Assembly (NCBI GenBank): GCA_037951165.1 | Contig: JBBDHG010000008.1 | Coordinates: forward strand, 8,800,001-8,864,000 | Origin: Lophius americanus | Lineage: Eukaryota > Chordata > Actinopteri > Lophiiformes > Lophiidae | Reading direction: 5' to 3' | Length of the DNA stretch: 64,000 bases | Shown here: positions 1 through 12,945 of the stretch, piece by piece | How the letters are laid out: every line of letters begins with the position of its first letter | Position numbering within the stretch: position 1 is the first letter of the stretch | Notes under the pieces: generated by a model | What the model was told of the DNA's origin: nothing | What the model saw: only the letters and a program-made list of their open reading frames with translations | The model's database searches: none | Translations under genes and position numbers: made by a program

Positions 1-801
1 CAGCATATGGCTGCAGCGGATCTTTCACTGATGTATTGTCATGGGAGACTTCCCCTCCCTGGCTCTGCAGCCGACGACGAGGTCTGAAACTGAGCCAGAT
101 GTGCCAGTTTTCAACGATACAAGCCCCTCGTCCTGATGTCTCGCTGCTTTATTGGCAACAGAAGCAGTGTGTAGCAGGTTGTGAATGTTAAGGCTGCTCT
201 GGCTCTGCTACAATAATGATAACGATTTTTATGGGTATGATTTTAATAACAGATGAGGATGGTGATTAAAAAAGTTGCAGGTAGATGAATTATAAATTTC
301 CTTCGAGCTTACTGGAAACCAACTTTGATCCATTCTCTTTTCACTGGGTGGATTGTACTATTGTGTGGCAGCAGAACGTTAAATGTAAAGTGATGCTTTG
401 AACATGCACACCTACAAGAACAAACAACAAACTATTTAATCGTGTAAGCTGCTGAATGTGTTTGAAATCATGGAGGAAAGATTAGGGACTTTTGCCTTTT
501 TTCTACGTTTTCTACATTTTAGTAGCCGTTTTTGTTGCTATTTCCCTTCGTTACATGGAGAAGGGCAGTGGAAATTAGCTCAGCTACATTATTCATGTTT
601 ATTAATAAAGGACATAGTAAGGATCTCTTTACACGACACTTTAATATATGTCCGGTGTGATCAGGTCACCCTAGGGCAGCAGATTAAACCTCTGTAGGCC
701 TTGGATTGTAATTCAGTAGGGGAATCTAACATCAGTCCATATTTCCTATAATGAAATACCTTCTGTATTTCATATATGTTAGTTATAATATAACATATCT
801 C

Positions 802-818
802 AAAAAAAAAAAAAAAAA
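802..818. repeat. Poly-A run
   Basis: Seventeen consecutive A. There is no recognisable retroelement body immediately upstream, so it is listed only as a homopolymer. Confidence 0.9.
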
Positions 819-1255
819 GACAGGAAAATGGTTTAATGATAAGATTATGATTTAAGAAGAAGAATATAAGGTTGCTCAGAAAGTGGGCCAACATGATTCT
901 TTTCCTTAAAAGCTTTGGATATTGAGCCATACTGCTTTGCACCCAACACCAACAACCATCCCTTGTTGAGCTCACAGCTCCATGAGGGAGAGGGACGTCT
1001 GGAATACAATTAAAGTGGAAGAAATGGATGAACGGATAAAACCTTTGGGGTCCAAGTCGTATTCTGGATCTTGTGAAACAATATTGTCCAATAACTGTAG
1101 GAATGAATGTAGCTTCTGCTGTGGGTTCTTCTCTGTAGTCAAACATATTCTTCAAAAGTAACAGGTTTTATTTGTATAAATATTAAATTAACATTCATAA
1201 ACATCATAATAATTTCAGTTCCGAGCGTTTGCTCCAGTCTGTCTCTCACTGTGTA

Positions 1256-1287
1256 TCTATTAAATGTATTATTATTATTATTATTAC
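1256..1287 (+). repeat. (ATT)n tract, possible L2 LINE tail stub
   Basis: The tract reads TATTAAATGTATTATTATT. The same junction, TTAAATGTATT followed by (ATT)n, ends the L2-type LINE at 56646. This could therefore be the last few bases of a severely 5'-truncated L2 copy. About 12 bases are shared outside the simple repeat, so coincidence is possible. Confidence 0.35.
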
Positions 1288-2689
1288 CTGGGTACAGCAC
1301 CTTACTACAATTAAGCGAATCAGGTAGTTCCACACGAGACACCTGTGCTAATTAGACTCTCACTCTCACTGGCACGTTTCCTTAAAGCTCACTCACTAGA
1401 TCTCCCTCTGATGACTGATTTAATCAAGCCCCACTGCCACAATAACAAAATAATGCTACTGATTTGGAACAAAGATGAATGTCTGCTGATTCAGTTAGGT
1501 TTCAAATCTGATGCTACATTCTGAGGAGAACCATATTCAGACAAGTAAAAGGGATAAAAATATGAATTCCTATACCAGTGATAGGTTTTCATAGTAGGGT
1601 CTGACACTCAAACTATCGCAGGACAACTGTTTTCATGTGCAACGACCTGACGGAGAAACAGAGTTGACTTTTGCAGCCAAAACACGATGTGGATAGACAC
1701 CCTCAAATAACAGTTATTATTTTTACAATAATAGTCAATTGATGTCCTGAAATTGTATTTCTAACGAGATGAAAAAATGTATCTATTCCTTTTGGAAACT
1801 TGACACCAAAACCATCTCTTATATGAGTGGAACTGCGCGCAGCTTGTGTGCCTCTGACAAAAGGGCATATAAGGTCTATTCACCTCTCCTGAAAACCAGC
1901 TGCACTAAATTGAATTCACCCATTCTCCTAAAAAAGCCCTGAAGGCGTCCATCTTTCAATTTGACTCTTATATTTTTGGGCACACTTGAACTTGGGTTAT
2001 TTTTTAGCTTTCTATAATTTTGCTATTATAGATGTTATGGTCGATGAGCAATGTTTCATTCTATGGTTGAACTTCATTGAGGCCTTATCTGTCTGTCTTT
2101 TTATTTATCTGTCTATTTATGAGGATAAAATATGGTTGAAAAACTTTTCAGACAACAAAATGGAAAAACAAAAAAATAACTTAATATTTCGAGAAACATT
2201 AAAAAGAGAGTCCTCTTAGCGTTTTGGACCTGTCACAGCTCACCTTGAACGTATCAAATTTGAGCAGGGATCCATTCAGTTGTCCCATCGAACAACCAAT
2301 ATCACACAGCCTGAAGGTAAGATGACACATCGGTGATAGTGCACATCAAGAAAGATGACACTATACCTTTTACTTGTCTCCAGCAGGTCATCTCCGCTCG
2401 GCTCTCATGGTGACTTGGATAATATGCAAAACACATTTAGATTTAATTCCCGTACATCTTTGCTCATTTGATTTTGCCAGAGCCTGGAGAAGAAAAAAGG
2501 AGGGAGGAGGTTTAATTGAGAGAGAGAGTTGGCTGAAAAAAGGCGGAGAATGACTGGAGGTGACACATAGAGAACAAGCGTGTGGATTTAATACATGAGA
2601 GGCGGGCAGAGCAGGGAGGACGATGACTCGGCCGACCCGTCGGATTGAAACACCCAGAGATGGAGAGTGACTCATCTGAGATAAAAGAG

Positions 2690-3060
2690 GGAAGTGGATG
2701 CTGCTGCTGTGACAGCTAATGAAGAGCTCTGTTCTTCACATCCAGCCTTCATTGTTTATTGATGCCCTGCCCTGAGCTTCAGACCAGACCACACGATCAC
2801 TGCTTGCCCATCACGCCATTTAGAGGCCTTTAGCATAAAAGCAATCATTTTTAAAGGCTTTTCCTCTGCTGCACTTCCAAAGCGGCCTTGGTGGCCCCAG
2901 TGCTGGGGGAGACAGGACCTGATGTGTTTCCTGAGCAGAGGGGTAATCTGGATCGCTGTCATGCAAAAAGACTGAAGACTTTGATGCGCTCGCCAGTAAT
3001 GGAGAGCGTTTCTCTGACAAGTACAAAAATACAATCTCCATTGGTTGCAAAAGAAAGAAA
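2690..3060. promoter_or_regulatory. Candidate conserved non-coding element
   Basis: This is a repeat-free, more balanced stretch with words such as GCCATTTAGAGGCCTTTAG and GCAATCATTTTTAAAGGC that resemble vertebrate enhancer-type conserved sequence. Overlapping open frames on both strands show no protein-like composition. The call rests on texture alone; sequence conservation in other fish would be the proof. Confidence 0.25.
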
Positions 3061-4529
3061 ATTAAGTCTGTCTGTTTGAAGAAGAATACTTTATGATCAA
3101 ATGGGAGGAGTGGGAGTGGAGGAAATTGTATGAATGGATATGCAAATGTGTCACCTTCACATTACCTACACACCCGCAAGGAAGAGGACTCAAAACACTT
3201 TTTCCAGATTTGGATTGGTGTAGTGGACACCAAGGGTTGTTTGCATGACAACAGTATGTACATAACATAAAACGGGCTCAGGTGTGTAATCTTTGAAGAC
3301 ACTTACCATTTCAACATCAAAACTCAATTCTTGTGTGACGACGTGGTCCCTTTCCAATTATGGATATTAGATTTTAAGTCTATTAACCATGCATAGACAG
3401 GACAACAAAAACAATGCCAGTGTATTCTAGTTTGTTTGCGTAAGTCTCTGCTGAGTTTCTCCTGAAAACGGCAGTTATGGTCTTACAGGTATGGCAAAAT
3501 GAGGAATGAGTGTTATCCGTCCTTATTGAGGATCCGTGTGTGTGATTATCTTTTTTACAACACAACAATAACATAAACTTGGTACTTTTATAAAACCCAA
3601 AGGAAAACCTTTTTTTTTATGTTTTTTAGCAAAAACATCACATAATCAAGGGACGAAAAACACGTTAATTTATTACAAAAATTTTATTGCGACATATTAT
3701 TCTGCTCAGTTTACATTTCTAATAAAATTTGATTTTTTAAAGATGGGAATTGACTACTACGGTGAAATTGTAATGCATTTTTTAAATGCAAGAGACTGAA
3801 TATTGAAGCCCCATGTTGAATCACAAAGAGGAAACACGGTCCGGGAAGGTATGTTTCAGTAGAAAACACATTCTTACAGCTTGTTCTTGATTAATATCAT
3901 AACACGTTCCTTTTTGTTTTTCCTGTGAGCTGACAGTCAATGTATGAAAGGAGCAAAGTCGGAGTAACGACAGAACAGGCCAGTGTGTTTTCACACTGTA
4001 TTACGTGGGTCACAAGAGATTTAAAAAGCAGCTAGTAATGGTTAGCAGCTAATTCAAAAAGGAAAATAAACCAAATGATTCGGTAAATTGGTGAGACCAC
4101 TTACAGTAGGTCCAGGGGAGTTTTCCAAAAAGAGGGTGTGACAAACTATGATTCCAAACTGATTTTATCCCTGAGCTCTGCGTTGAATAAGTCTTGGATT
4201 GGACTCTTTTTGTTTCCAGAAGGGCCAATTTGAGAGATATAAAATGTTATAATTCACCACAGTTGAACATGAAGTTTGACTACTGAGTTTACGAGCATTT
4301 CATTGGAAAAATTAAAGAGTATAAAAAGAGAAAATGGGGGGAAAATTGCAGCGAGAATGAATAAGAATTTGAATGTAGTCATTGGTTTTACCATACTTTC
4401 TTTTAACCCTTCATTCCGTGATAATTTTTTCAGCCTTTTTGTTACGTACACGTGAGGCTGTGCGTGAGGCTCAATGCAAGGGAGGAGACAGTGAGTAAAA
4501 TAAGGAAAATTAGATGTACAACAAATTTG
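3061..4529. other. No recognised feature
   Basis: AT-rich DNA with short T and A runs (3609-3616, 3700s). No repeat family, exon or RNA gene recognised on either strand. Confidence 0.55.
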
Positions 4530-5622
4530 AAATAAATGGGACCAACAATTAGAAATGTTTTTGAAAAAAATAGTTTTTCATAAAATGATTGGGTCGATTG
4601 ATATGCACCAAATTTGGACTAAATAGAGCCAATGTTTGTGGAATTGTGATCCAAAATCCTTTGGAGATAAAGCTCCTCATTGTCTCAGAAATATACAACT
4701 GACCTTTCACAAGAATCTGAAAGGATGTCAAGAAATTAAGTCAACTTAATTTTTTTGTATAGCATTTTCATAATATAAGCTGACAAAAGTGCATCACAGC
4801 ATCCAAAAAACTAGACGCATGCTGTCTTCCTAGGAAGCAAGTGTATATTCAAAATTTGAACAATGGTTAAGAAATTGTGTCCCAAACCTTAGGGGAAAAA
4901 GCTCCGCCTAGTGTCAGAAATATACAACTGACCTGGCCCAATATCAATCCAGTTCTTCCTTGCACTAAGGTCTGTTGGGGTATAAAATTTGAAAATGATC
5001 CATGAAAGTTGAAAAAAAAAGGCTCAACCTACTGAGTAAAATATGATTTCCTTAGACTACAATATATTGTTTTATACATTACAATATTGACCTCCTTGAG
5101 TCGATTCATATGAACTAAATTTGGACCAAATTGACCAACGATTAGGAAGTTATTTATGTTACTATTATATATAAACAGTGTTTTCCGTAAAAATATATCC
5201 CTAGTGAATGAAATAAGTACTAATAAATAAAAAACACATAAGAGAGGTATATTTGATTCATGCTCCAAATTTGAACAAAATCAGAACAATGCTGGAGAAT
5301 TGATGGCACAAAAACTTTTGCAGATAAAGCTTCCCCCTAGTGTCAAAGAAAACAACGGATATATCCCAAAAATTGACCCAGTTCTTTCTCACATTAAGGT
5401 GTGTGCAAAATATAATATTTACAAGGTAAAGCTTGTGAAGTTGATTGATATGCACCCAATTTTGTCTCAATCAAACCAACGGTTGAGAAATTGTTTCCCA
5501 AACACTTGAAGGAGAAAAGCTCCTCCTTGCACTAAGGTCTATTATAGTATGAAGTTTGAAATTTAGAAGGGTTTGCCGCCATGGCGATGAATGTTCCCTG
5601 ATATCCCCAACTTTTCCGGGAG
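4530..5622 (+). mobile_element. Modular hairpin-ended repeat, copy 1 (5' end missing)
   Basis: A copy of the dominant unexplained repeat of this window. It alternates two degenerate blocks. Block A reads TCGATTCATATGCACCAAAT, then TTGGACTAAAT, CCAACGGTTGAGAA and TTATGTCC. Block B reads GATAAAGCTCCCCCTAGTGT, then CAGAAATATACAACTGACC, TTCTTCCTTGCACTAAGGTC and GAAAATGATCCATGAAA. Here A-like blocks are seen near 4595, 5100, 5260 and 5450, and B-like blocks near 4660, 4895 and 5320. The 3' end is preserved at 5600-5621 as GATATCCCCAACTTTTCCGG, the hairpin-type terminus of the family. No 5' hairpin is seen upstream. There is no coding capacity. Confidence 0.75.
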
Positions 5623-7644
5623 GAAAGTGCAGGAATACTTCCATATTATAAACATCTCTAATTGCTTCAAACTTAAGGAAAGAAAAAGTAAAAAATCACC
5701 TGTGTATCTTTGAGAGTTATATTTTTGTTAACAAAGCCGCTGATGATACAACTCAATACCTAAAAACATTTAATAAAAATTAAAAGCAGCACAGTTGTTC
5801 CGAGGCACCGGTGACGGAGTATCCATGCTCTGTGTGCAATATATCAGCAGCAGAACCAGAGGCCATCGCTGTCCTACAGACCTGTTTACCATCCCACTGT
5901 CCTCAGGATGACATCAATGAAATAACTCAGTGTCTGCCATTGCCGCAGGGAGCCGGTGTCATCCATCCATAACCACCGTCGACAGACCTGAAGGCGGCAA
6001 TCCGTCTCATTCTCTATCAGGGTTCTTTTTTTTTTGGGAGAACCTTCTAATTAGCCCCCGTAATGATGGGTGTTTGTTGTTGCTGTTTAACCTGCACTTC
6101 ACCACCTTCCACAAACTGCAAAGGTGACACGGCAGGAAGTTAGGATAAGTTTTACTTTTTGGAACTTTTTGGGAGGTTTTATATGGAGGACTGAAATAAA
6201 TCATTCCTTTTAGAACAGCGTGTCCAGCTTTCTGTTAAAGTAATTCAAGGTTTTGGAAATCTTTGCCAATTATTTAGAGGTCTGTGAGGTTGTGTTTTTG
6301 TGTTTAGCATAACAGAATATATCCTGGAAGAGTCAAGAACAACAATACCCCGAATTGGGAGTTTTAAAAAAAAGAAAAAAATCCTCTTTGCATTGTTTCA
6401 AGACTTAAAGTTTGAAAATAACGATAGCGGTAGCAAGAAGTAGGCTTATCAGACCTCTCTAGCTTCACCTTATCTTTGCTGCAGGCTAATTTAGTCACTA
6501 AAAGCCTAACATTCACAAAACTCTTTAAACTGCTGGTGGTCAGTTTGCAGTGTCGATAATATAGACGGCGGGTTATTTCATTTCAAAGAAGTAATAATTA
6601 AGTAAAAGTAAAGAGAAGTCTTTGAAGTTTTTGTACTTTTTCTTGCATCAGATCAGTTGAGTCAAACTCTCGTCTCCAGGTGGAGCAGGCTTTTTAGAAT
6701 TTCTTGTAAACAATTACATTTTTATAGCAACAAGTCCATATTATGATGAAATCAGAGGCAATACTAGACTTTAGGAGTCTCTTGGTAAAAGGCTCATTTC
6801 TGCCTTCTTTTCCTTCATGTACTATTTTCAGGAGGCTCCAAACAATATTCATCATATATATGTCATATGATGGATGTAAAGGGCTTTGTTGAAACATTCA
6901 TAGTTATGATGAAATGTGCCAATGTGACTGACTATTTTGGGTTACCTCTGCCGGCCGTGTGACCAGCAGGACGTCAAACCCCCTTGAATTCCTTGACATT
7001 ATATATTGCTTATTGCTAAAACTTTCAATTAGCATTTTACATCTGAAGAACCTGTATTTGTTTCAGTTTTTGTCATGAATCTTTGAAATGAGGACTGTAT
7101 CAACAAAATGTAATTTACTCCTTATGTGTGGTTTTTATGTTTGTCTTCCTCACCCAATATTTGCATGCCAAGATATTAAATACGTGCTACTGTCCTCTGC
7201 TAAATCACAGTTACCAGTAAAAATGTAATTTATTTGTGATTAAATGGGATTTCTGTAAAAAGTTACAGAAAATGAATGAAAATGCCATAATGAAATTTAC
7301 TTAAAATTTGAATTTTTGTAAGTTATCATTCAGCGACATTGAACACATTCTTGACAATATATCCAACAAATGAGCCTACTGAAAATGGAAGGTGGGTTCG
7401 GATTTTGAAAAGAATCATTGATACCAGACCCAGGAACAGGAAACACAGGAAAGCTGTGCTTCTCCATTCTCATTTGTATTCTTCTAATGCTGGAGCTAAC
7501 TCCGAGAATGTTTTAGCTTTCATCACCTTCACCTTAAGTGGACAGAAACATGCACCAATCAAAAATAATGTAACTTTTTCAGAAATATGCTGCAGTAGCT
7601 CTTATGTGGGGTCGGTTTACATGGACTAACCTTCTCACATCACT
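5623..7644. other. No recognised feature
   Basis: Mixed sequence with a more GC-balanced patch at about 5790-6130 and a nine-T run near 6027. Open frames of 65-67 codons overlap on opposite strands without recognisable products. No transposon family recognised. Confidence 0.5.
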
Positions 7645-7929
7645 CTCATCAATGAGCCTTGGAAACATATGACTCTGGTAGCCGTTCACCAGTTGTCCTT
7701 CTTTTAGACCCCTTTTCTGCAAACTGACCACAGACCAAGAATGCCAACATGATATGCAGCTCTGCAGACTCAACATTTATCCTTCCAAAGTCTTCAAACA
7801 GATCACCTTTGAGGAGAAAATGATCCCTTGTTGCCTGATGTATCCCATCCAGGTGACATTGTTACATTGAGATCAATGTTATTCTGACTTCACCTGTTAT
7901 TGGTTATAATGTAATGGCTGATCAGTGTA
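7645..7929 (-). mobile_element. Tc1-like transposon relic (transposase N-terminal end and terminus)
   Basis: Read on the minus strand this is the beginning of a Tc1-like element. The terminus is at 7902-7929 (TACACTGATCAGCCATTACA and onward), then a 5' untranslated part, then decayed code for the N-terminal helix-turn-helix region. On the plus strand one sees ATCAATGAGCCTTGG, GCCGTTCACCAGTTGTCCTTC and GAGGAGAAAATGAT in the order known for this family. The catalytic DDE part is absent, so the copy is truncated. The same family recurs on the same strand at 50468, 58556 and 61215. The family call is from memory of teleost Tc1 sequences. Confidence 0.7.
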
Positions 7930-8729
7930 CCCAGGAATGATAAAAGAAAATCATATAACCTTGTCTTAGCATCTCTCCAGTGGTAATTTGTCAGTTCTAG
8001 AACTTATTTTAAGATTTTACCGATCAATTTTTGCTTTAGCTCCCAGCTACACTGCTGTACATTTGTTACGTGTTCTGTTGAGCACGGCCAGATTGAAAAA
8101 AAAAAGTATTTAATACTTAAAATATTTAATACTTTCTTTTTCCATATCTAAAATAAGTTCATCAGACCTGAAGACCGCTCAAGAGTTAAGTCTGCAGAAT
8201 ATCTTTGAGATAACTTTTGCCGTGATTTATTACGTTACGAATAAAATACATTGACTTGTCAGGAATGATGAGACTGATAGTATTTATCAAGACCAATTAT
8301 CACACCCAGACACAGAGGATGAAATATAATTTTAACTTGGCGGAGTTGGTTGTGCTGAGAGTCAGGGGGAGGGCCGATGGGGAGTTAAGCAGAGCCTAAA
8401 GTAGTTGGCTGTTGTTACAAGGAAGAATAGCCCAAAGGGAGAAATTCACCAAACAGGGTTATTACAAATGAGTCGGTAGAGCAACCTGAAATGTGTGGCG
8501 GTCAAGGCGTGGTTCCAGTAAAGTGACTGATGAGGTAATAGCAGCCTGGTGTGATCAGCCAGGTGGTATCAAGAAGCCACAGACAGACAAGTAAGGAGGA
8601 GACATGAAAAAGATAGGGAGAATTTTGAAAGACCAGAAGAAGGCTTGGTCCTGCCCTTTATTCAGACGCTTTTTTATCCTGATATCTAATGCACCCCGCA
8701 ACATATTGTGTGGAAATTGGTTGAGTAGC
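7930..8729. other. No recognised feature
   Basis: Unique-looking sequence with an A-rich run at 8095-8105 followed by an imperfect inverted AATATTTAATACTT motif. No repeat family or gene recognised. Confidence 0.5.
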
Positions 8730-8900
8730 ATAATTATTTTGGGAAAGGTCGATTGTGTATTTCAAACAGTATTGGGGAGTTTTATTTCTAAATGCTTTTG
8801 AGCCATAATTTCAAAATTGGTGCATAAGACTGAACTCGAGGATCTGTGTGTTTATTATCATATATATCATATAACACTGTTCTTTGGACAGAACTTCACA
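8730..8900 (-). mobile_element. Modular hairpin-ended repeat, fragment 2 (reverse)
   Basis: The reverse complement reads ACTCCCCAATACTGTTTGAA, then ATACACAATCGACCTTTCCC and AAAAT. This matches block B of the family, and the plus-strand TTGGTGCATAAGACTGAACT is the inverted block A. No terminus is preserved. It is one of only two copies in the reverse direction. Confidence 0.55.
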
Positions 8901-10065
8901 TTAGATGGATGACTTTTTGGAGATATAGCCTTCTTTTCGGGACCAACAGCAAGTTAGGATGTTGAAAATAAAAGGAAACTGAAACTTATTTTTCGAATCT
9001 TCAATTTTATTTGGTTCAACTACTGGCACAGGCGAAAGCATTAACTCCTTAATGCTCCTTAATGCTTTCTCGAAGTGACAGGAGAGCTTCTCATTCCTGT
9101 CACACTGTCCATCTGATTAGATCCTAAAACTGAGAAGAAACCTTTGTTAAAGAGCTTTTTCTTAATGACAGAGGTGTTAACTGCTCCTTACTCTCATTTT
9201 TATATTATTTCATTAACACAATGAAGATTAGCGTATTGATAGAGGTACCTATTGCAGATTTATTTCTATCATTGTTTCAACATTTCAGGATTTTTTAACA
9301 CTCTGAATTAATTTAGTAATAAAGATAAAATGTGTGTTTTTTAGTTTGAACGCGTTGCCCAAATATTTAAGTTTAGTTTTCTGCTTTTAAAAGTTAAAAC
9401 TGAGAGCTTTTTATTATTTGTTTCCCCCTGTTATTTCAGAAAGGAAAGAGTCTCTATCTCATTCATGATCTCTGTTGTTGTGTGTTAGAAATATCACTGA
9501 GAGAGGACAAACTGTTCCAGCATCCCATATTCCCATTTGAAAACAGGGCTAAGAGGTAAATCTAAGCAGGATGGAGTTTCCTGCTTTCTGCATCGTGTAA
9601 TAACACATAAATGTCCCACTCTCTCTCTCACACACATGGAGTCAGTCTCTGGGGTTTATCCTCAGCAACCTTGGACTCTGAAGCTCTTTTCATGGCGGTG
9701 AAGTTGAAAGCGCCAAGGGTGGAAGTTTGGTTCATCCTCCTGTGGAATTTGATTATTTCTGGATGAGGAGAACATCTCCCCCCTTTACTCCCCCTCCCTT
9801 TGCCCCCTACAGAGATGGACACATGCAGTTTATCATGCAGAAAAGCCCCTGCTCTGCAAGTGTCACCGGTCAGGAGGGAAGATCGAGCGCTGTTCTGCTG
9901 TTGGTCAACAACTGCCGGGTTTAAACATACCAGATTGTGGAAAAAAAAACTAAATAATTTTCTATACAGCAGTTAGCCTGTTTCTCTCCTATGACGAGTG
10001 CAGGCATGTTGAAAAGTTTTGTTAGCCAGTAGTTGCATAACCTTTGTTATTGCTAAACATCGAAC
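8901..10065. other. No recognised feature
   Basis: Contains a tandem CTCCTTAATG duplication (9044-9064), a CT/CA-rich patch near 9617-9637 and a pyrimidine-rich stretch at 9770-9810. No exon or transposon recognised. Confidence 0.5.
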
Positions 10066-10300
10066 ATCCATCCATTTTTGTTCCACTTATCAGGGATTGA
10101 GACGTGTTGGCAGAAAGATAAGCAGGGTATTCCAGACTATCTTCATCCGCCTACTCTTCATCTTCACCTGAGGGATTCTCGGTTGTTCTCAGGCTGCCTA
10201 AGAGAATCTATGAAATTGGCAGTTTCTGAATCTATACCCCAGGGTTTACCCACAGTTGGACCTGCCACGAAAGGAAGGCGAGTAGGAATTCTCACCAGTT
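10066..10300 (-). mobile_element. 3' end of an APE-type LINE
   Basis: The plus strand begins CATCCATCCATTTTTGTTCC followed by ACTTATCAGGGATTGAGACG. This is the inverted 3' tail (GATAAGYGG...TGGATGGATG) of a very common teleost non-LTR retrotransposon. Continuing to 10300 are decayed forms of the last coding part and 3' region, recognisable on the plus strand as AAGCAGGGTATTCCAGACT and TCTCAGGCTGCCTAAGAGA. It is 5'-truncated, as usual for LINEs. I believe it is the same family as the larger copy at 36085-37160, because that ORF normally runs into this 3' region; the link is from memory. Confidence 0.65.
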
Positions 10301-10544
10301 GACCAAATCACCTTGTTTGCTTCCCTTTGAGGGGAAGAAGCAATTATTTCACTCCAAGTTCCTTTCAGATATCCTAGATCCTAACCATGTCTGTAAGGGC
10401 AAGGGCTGCAGCCACCCTTCAGAAGAGGCTTGGCATTGTGGATTTACATTGTGGATCTGACAATGAACGGGAACTCATAAAAAAAGCTGAAGTTTTTAGA
10501 TTGAAAGCTCACCTCCCTCTTTATGACAGTCATGATACTTCATA

Positions 10545-10900
10545 TCAAAGTGTAGTGGAGTAAAATATGATCTATTAGAGTAAAATGCAATATACTGTTA
10601 ACAAGATGGACATCTTGTGTACAGAATATATTGATTCATATGCACAAAAATTTGGACTAAATCGCACAAAAAGTTGAGCAATTATGGTCGGAAAACTTTT
10701 TGAGATAAAGCTCCCCTAGTATTCAAAATATTCAACCGACCTTTCCCAAAATAACCCCACACCTTCCTTGCACAAAGGTCTTGGTAGGTTATGAAATTTG
10801 AAAATGATCCATGAAAAACGTTTTGAGTTATCGTGTTAACACGAAGGATCTGAGGCGGCGATGACGATTCCATATTATTTCCAACTTTTCGGGGATATAA
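10545..10900 (+). mobile_element. Modular hairpin-ended repeat, copy 3 (3' part)
   Basis: Block A (GATTCATATGCACAAAAATT, near 10632) is followed by block B (GAGATAAAGCTCCCCTAGT, near 10702), the GAAAATGATCCATGAAAAAC segment and TTTTGAGTTATCGTGTTAAC, then the terminus CTTTTCGGGGATATAA at 10885-10900. This is the best-preserved 3' end of the family in the window. The 5' half is missing. Confidence 0.75.
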
Positions 10901-11639
10901 AATGGACAAGGCATTTTATACATGCGATGGATCTATTTTGTTTGTCTTTGTGCATGCTGCTGGGGAACTTACGGATTGAGACAAATTGGAGCAGGACGAC
11001 CGGAACACTTAAGGGATCACCTCCCTATTTATTTTGTCAAAACTTTGGAGTCTTTATCCCCATCCTGTCATTGTATAGATGCCAATGTAAAGAATGCATT
11101 GAAGTAAGTATATTTTGCCAGTATCGGATAGAACGTACACATATTGGATTATGAATACCCCTTCCTTGTAAGAAAGCCCTGAATGTCTTTGCAACTGTCT
11201 ATGCTGATGCTGGGTTGCAAAAAAAATTCAGGGCAATTCATTCAGCATTTTTCCAAAAATGTTCACTCGCTCAATATAAAATCCTGTAATCCTTGATTTA
11301 AAAAATTTTCATCTAAGTCATTAGGATTTATCCTTGACATGACTTGAACATGAGTACCGAAGTTGAATAGCAAATCCAGATATCCGCTAGAACTTGCATT
11401 TATCTGGTGGACCATGACCCCCACTGTAATGATGGAGCAGCATTGTCTGTTGAATGAAGACAGCTGTTTATAAATTATATGATACAATTTGTTTCTACAC
11501 ATAAGAAACTGAAATTTAACTTTCCTACATTGATAAATTGGCACTAACACTTCAGCCGTTTGTCTTTTTGTGTATTCAGAACATGTCAGTTTGAAATAAC
11601 TCAGACAAATGTAAAGTGTCACTGTACAGCTTTAATCCG
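10901..11639. other. No recognised feature
   Basis: No domain is seen in the open frames here (97 codons on plus from 10861, 119 codons on minus at 11263-11622). They are not conserved-looking and I treat them as chance. Confidence 0.5.
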
Positions 11640-11960
11640 CATCTGAAAATGATCATAACAAATGTCAGCATCAGCTAACCTTCATGCTGAGGGGAAGCTT
11701 CCGTCTGATCAATTACATACACCAGCCCACTGACCTTTCCCATCATTTGTTTAAAGGAGAATGCCATTTGATTAGCCCTAATTGCTCCACTTTAGCTGGC
11801 TGCCGCTAACAAAAATGTCCTCTTAATATACTGAATTGCACCTTGAGGCAACAGGAGCAGCTCAGTTCCCTTACCTTGACCTTAGATGACATAAGAGGCA
11901 TCAGGTCATACGTTTGCTTAGCGTCAAACACTGATGTCAAACACACCTCACACTAATGAT
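11640..11960. promoter_or_regulatory. Candidate conserved non-coding element
   Basis: Low-repeat stretch with words typical of vertebrate enhancers, such as GCCATTTGATTAGCCCTAAT (11763-11782), continuing TGCTCCACTTTAGCTGG. It carries ATTA and TAATTG homeodomain-type cores. There is no open frame of note. The call is textural and unverified. Confidence 0.3.
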
Positions 11961-11984
11961 TATTAACAGATTAGAAACTATGTT

Positions 11985-12780
11985 ACATTAGAATTGTTGA
12001 GGGCCAAAACTACAAAGCAAAAAAAAGCTAAGAGTGATGTTCTGAGGAAGCTAAATCTCTTTTTAGCTTGTACTGTTGTTTTTAGCATATTGGCAAAATT
12101 ACTAATACTGTTAGCCTAATTGAGTCGCTAAAATCTAGTTAACCTGTTAGAAAATCTTAAACTGATGGAAACGATGTTGAAGAATATAGCTGTCCTATTA
12201 GATTGCTTTGAGAAACTAAAATTGCTGCAAACACTCATGTTAGTATGACAGACAGGTCAACACTGATGTGGTAGAAGCTAACAGCAATGTTAACAAAAAT
12301 TAAAAGCTATCACTGAGAGATTACTTTTGGACAAGGTAGCAGTCTTTTTAGGCTATTTTAACAATTTGGGTAATCTACAACTCAGACCTTAACCACACAC
12401 CCGTGTTAGTCTGTAACCTGTAATAGAACAAAGGGCTTCCAAAGTAAGGCAAATAATGCGTCTTTTGGTAATCATTAATGTTATCCTGTTGGAGAAGCTA
12501 ACTGTTGACATTAGCTTTTCTATTGGTGGCCCTTGGACTCTCCTCCTAATGCACAATTCAGGTCTCTCACTCAAAGCTAACATTGAAAACCCATCTTTTG
12601 TTGTTCATTAGCAACGTAGCTAACCAGTGATTATTAACATGAGACGAGGAGAAACAATATCGAAAGGACGAACTATGAATTTGTAGAATGAAGTGGAAAG
12701 TTTTAGAAGTTACTTCCAATATACAGGTTTTGTGACATTAGTAAGACAGGGACATTAGTTTAAGAGAGCTAATGTAGAAA
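11985..12780. repeat. Region enriched in GCTAAC/TTAGC words
   Basis: GCTAA and its complement TTAGC occur many times (for example near 12027, 12064, 12084, 12112, 12270, 12498, 12512, 12574, 12608 and 12618), often in facing pairs such as GCTAACTGTTGACATTAGC (12498-12516). It resembles the degraded GCTAAC/GTTAGC patches common in fish genomes. No fixed period is visible. Confidence 0.45.
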
Positions 12781-12817
12781 GAAATGAATGTTCCTATCTT
12801 TGAATCTCTCTCTCGCT

Positions 12818-12906
12818 TATATATATATATATATATACATATGCACATATATATATATATATATACAAATACACACACACACACACACATACACACACAT
12901 ACACAT

Positions 12907-12945
<39 letters not shown>

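Larger units (their letters stand above)
1..2689. other. Single-copy-looking non-coding DNA
   Basis: I see no exon, RNA gene or sizeable transposon here. It holds a 17-base poly-A run (802-818), a short (ATT)n tract (1256-1287) and a purine-rich patch around 2480-2530. An open frame of 164 codons on the minus strand (661-1155) has phenylalanine and leucine runs that follow from the poly-A tract and shows no recognisable domain, so I treat it as chance. Confidence 0.6.

Noticed and set aside
661..1155. 164-codon open frame on the minus strand
   Set aside because: Longest frame in the window, but it includes runs of Phe and Leu created by poly-A, no domain is recognisable, and frames of this length occur by chance in 64 kb read in six frames.
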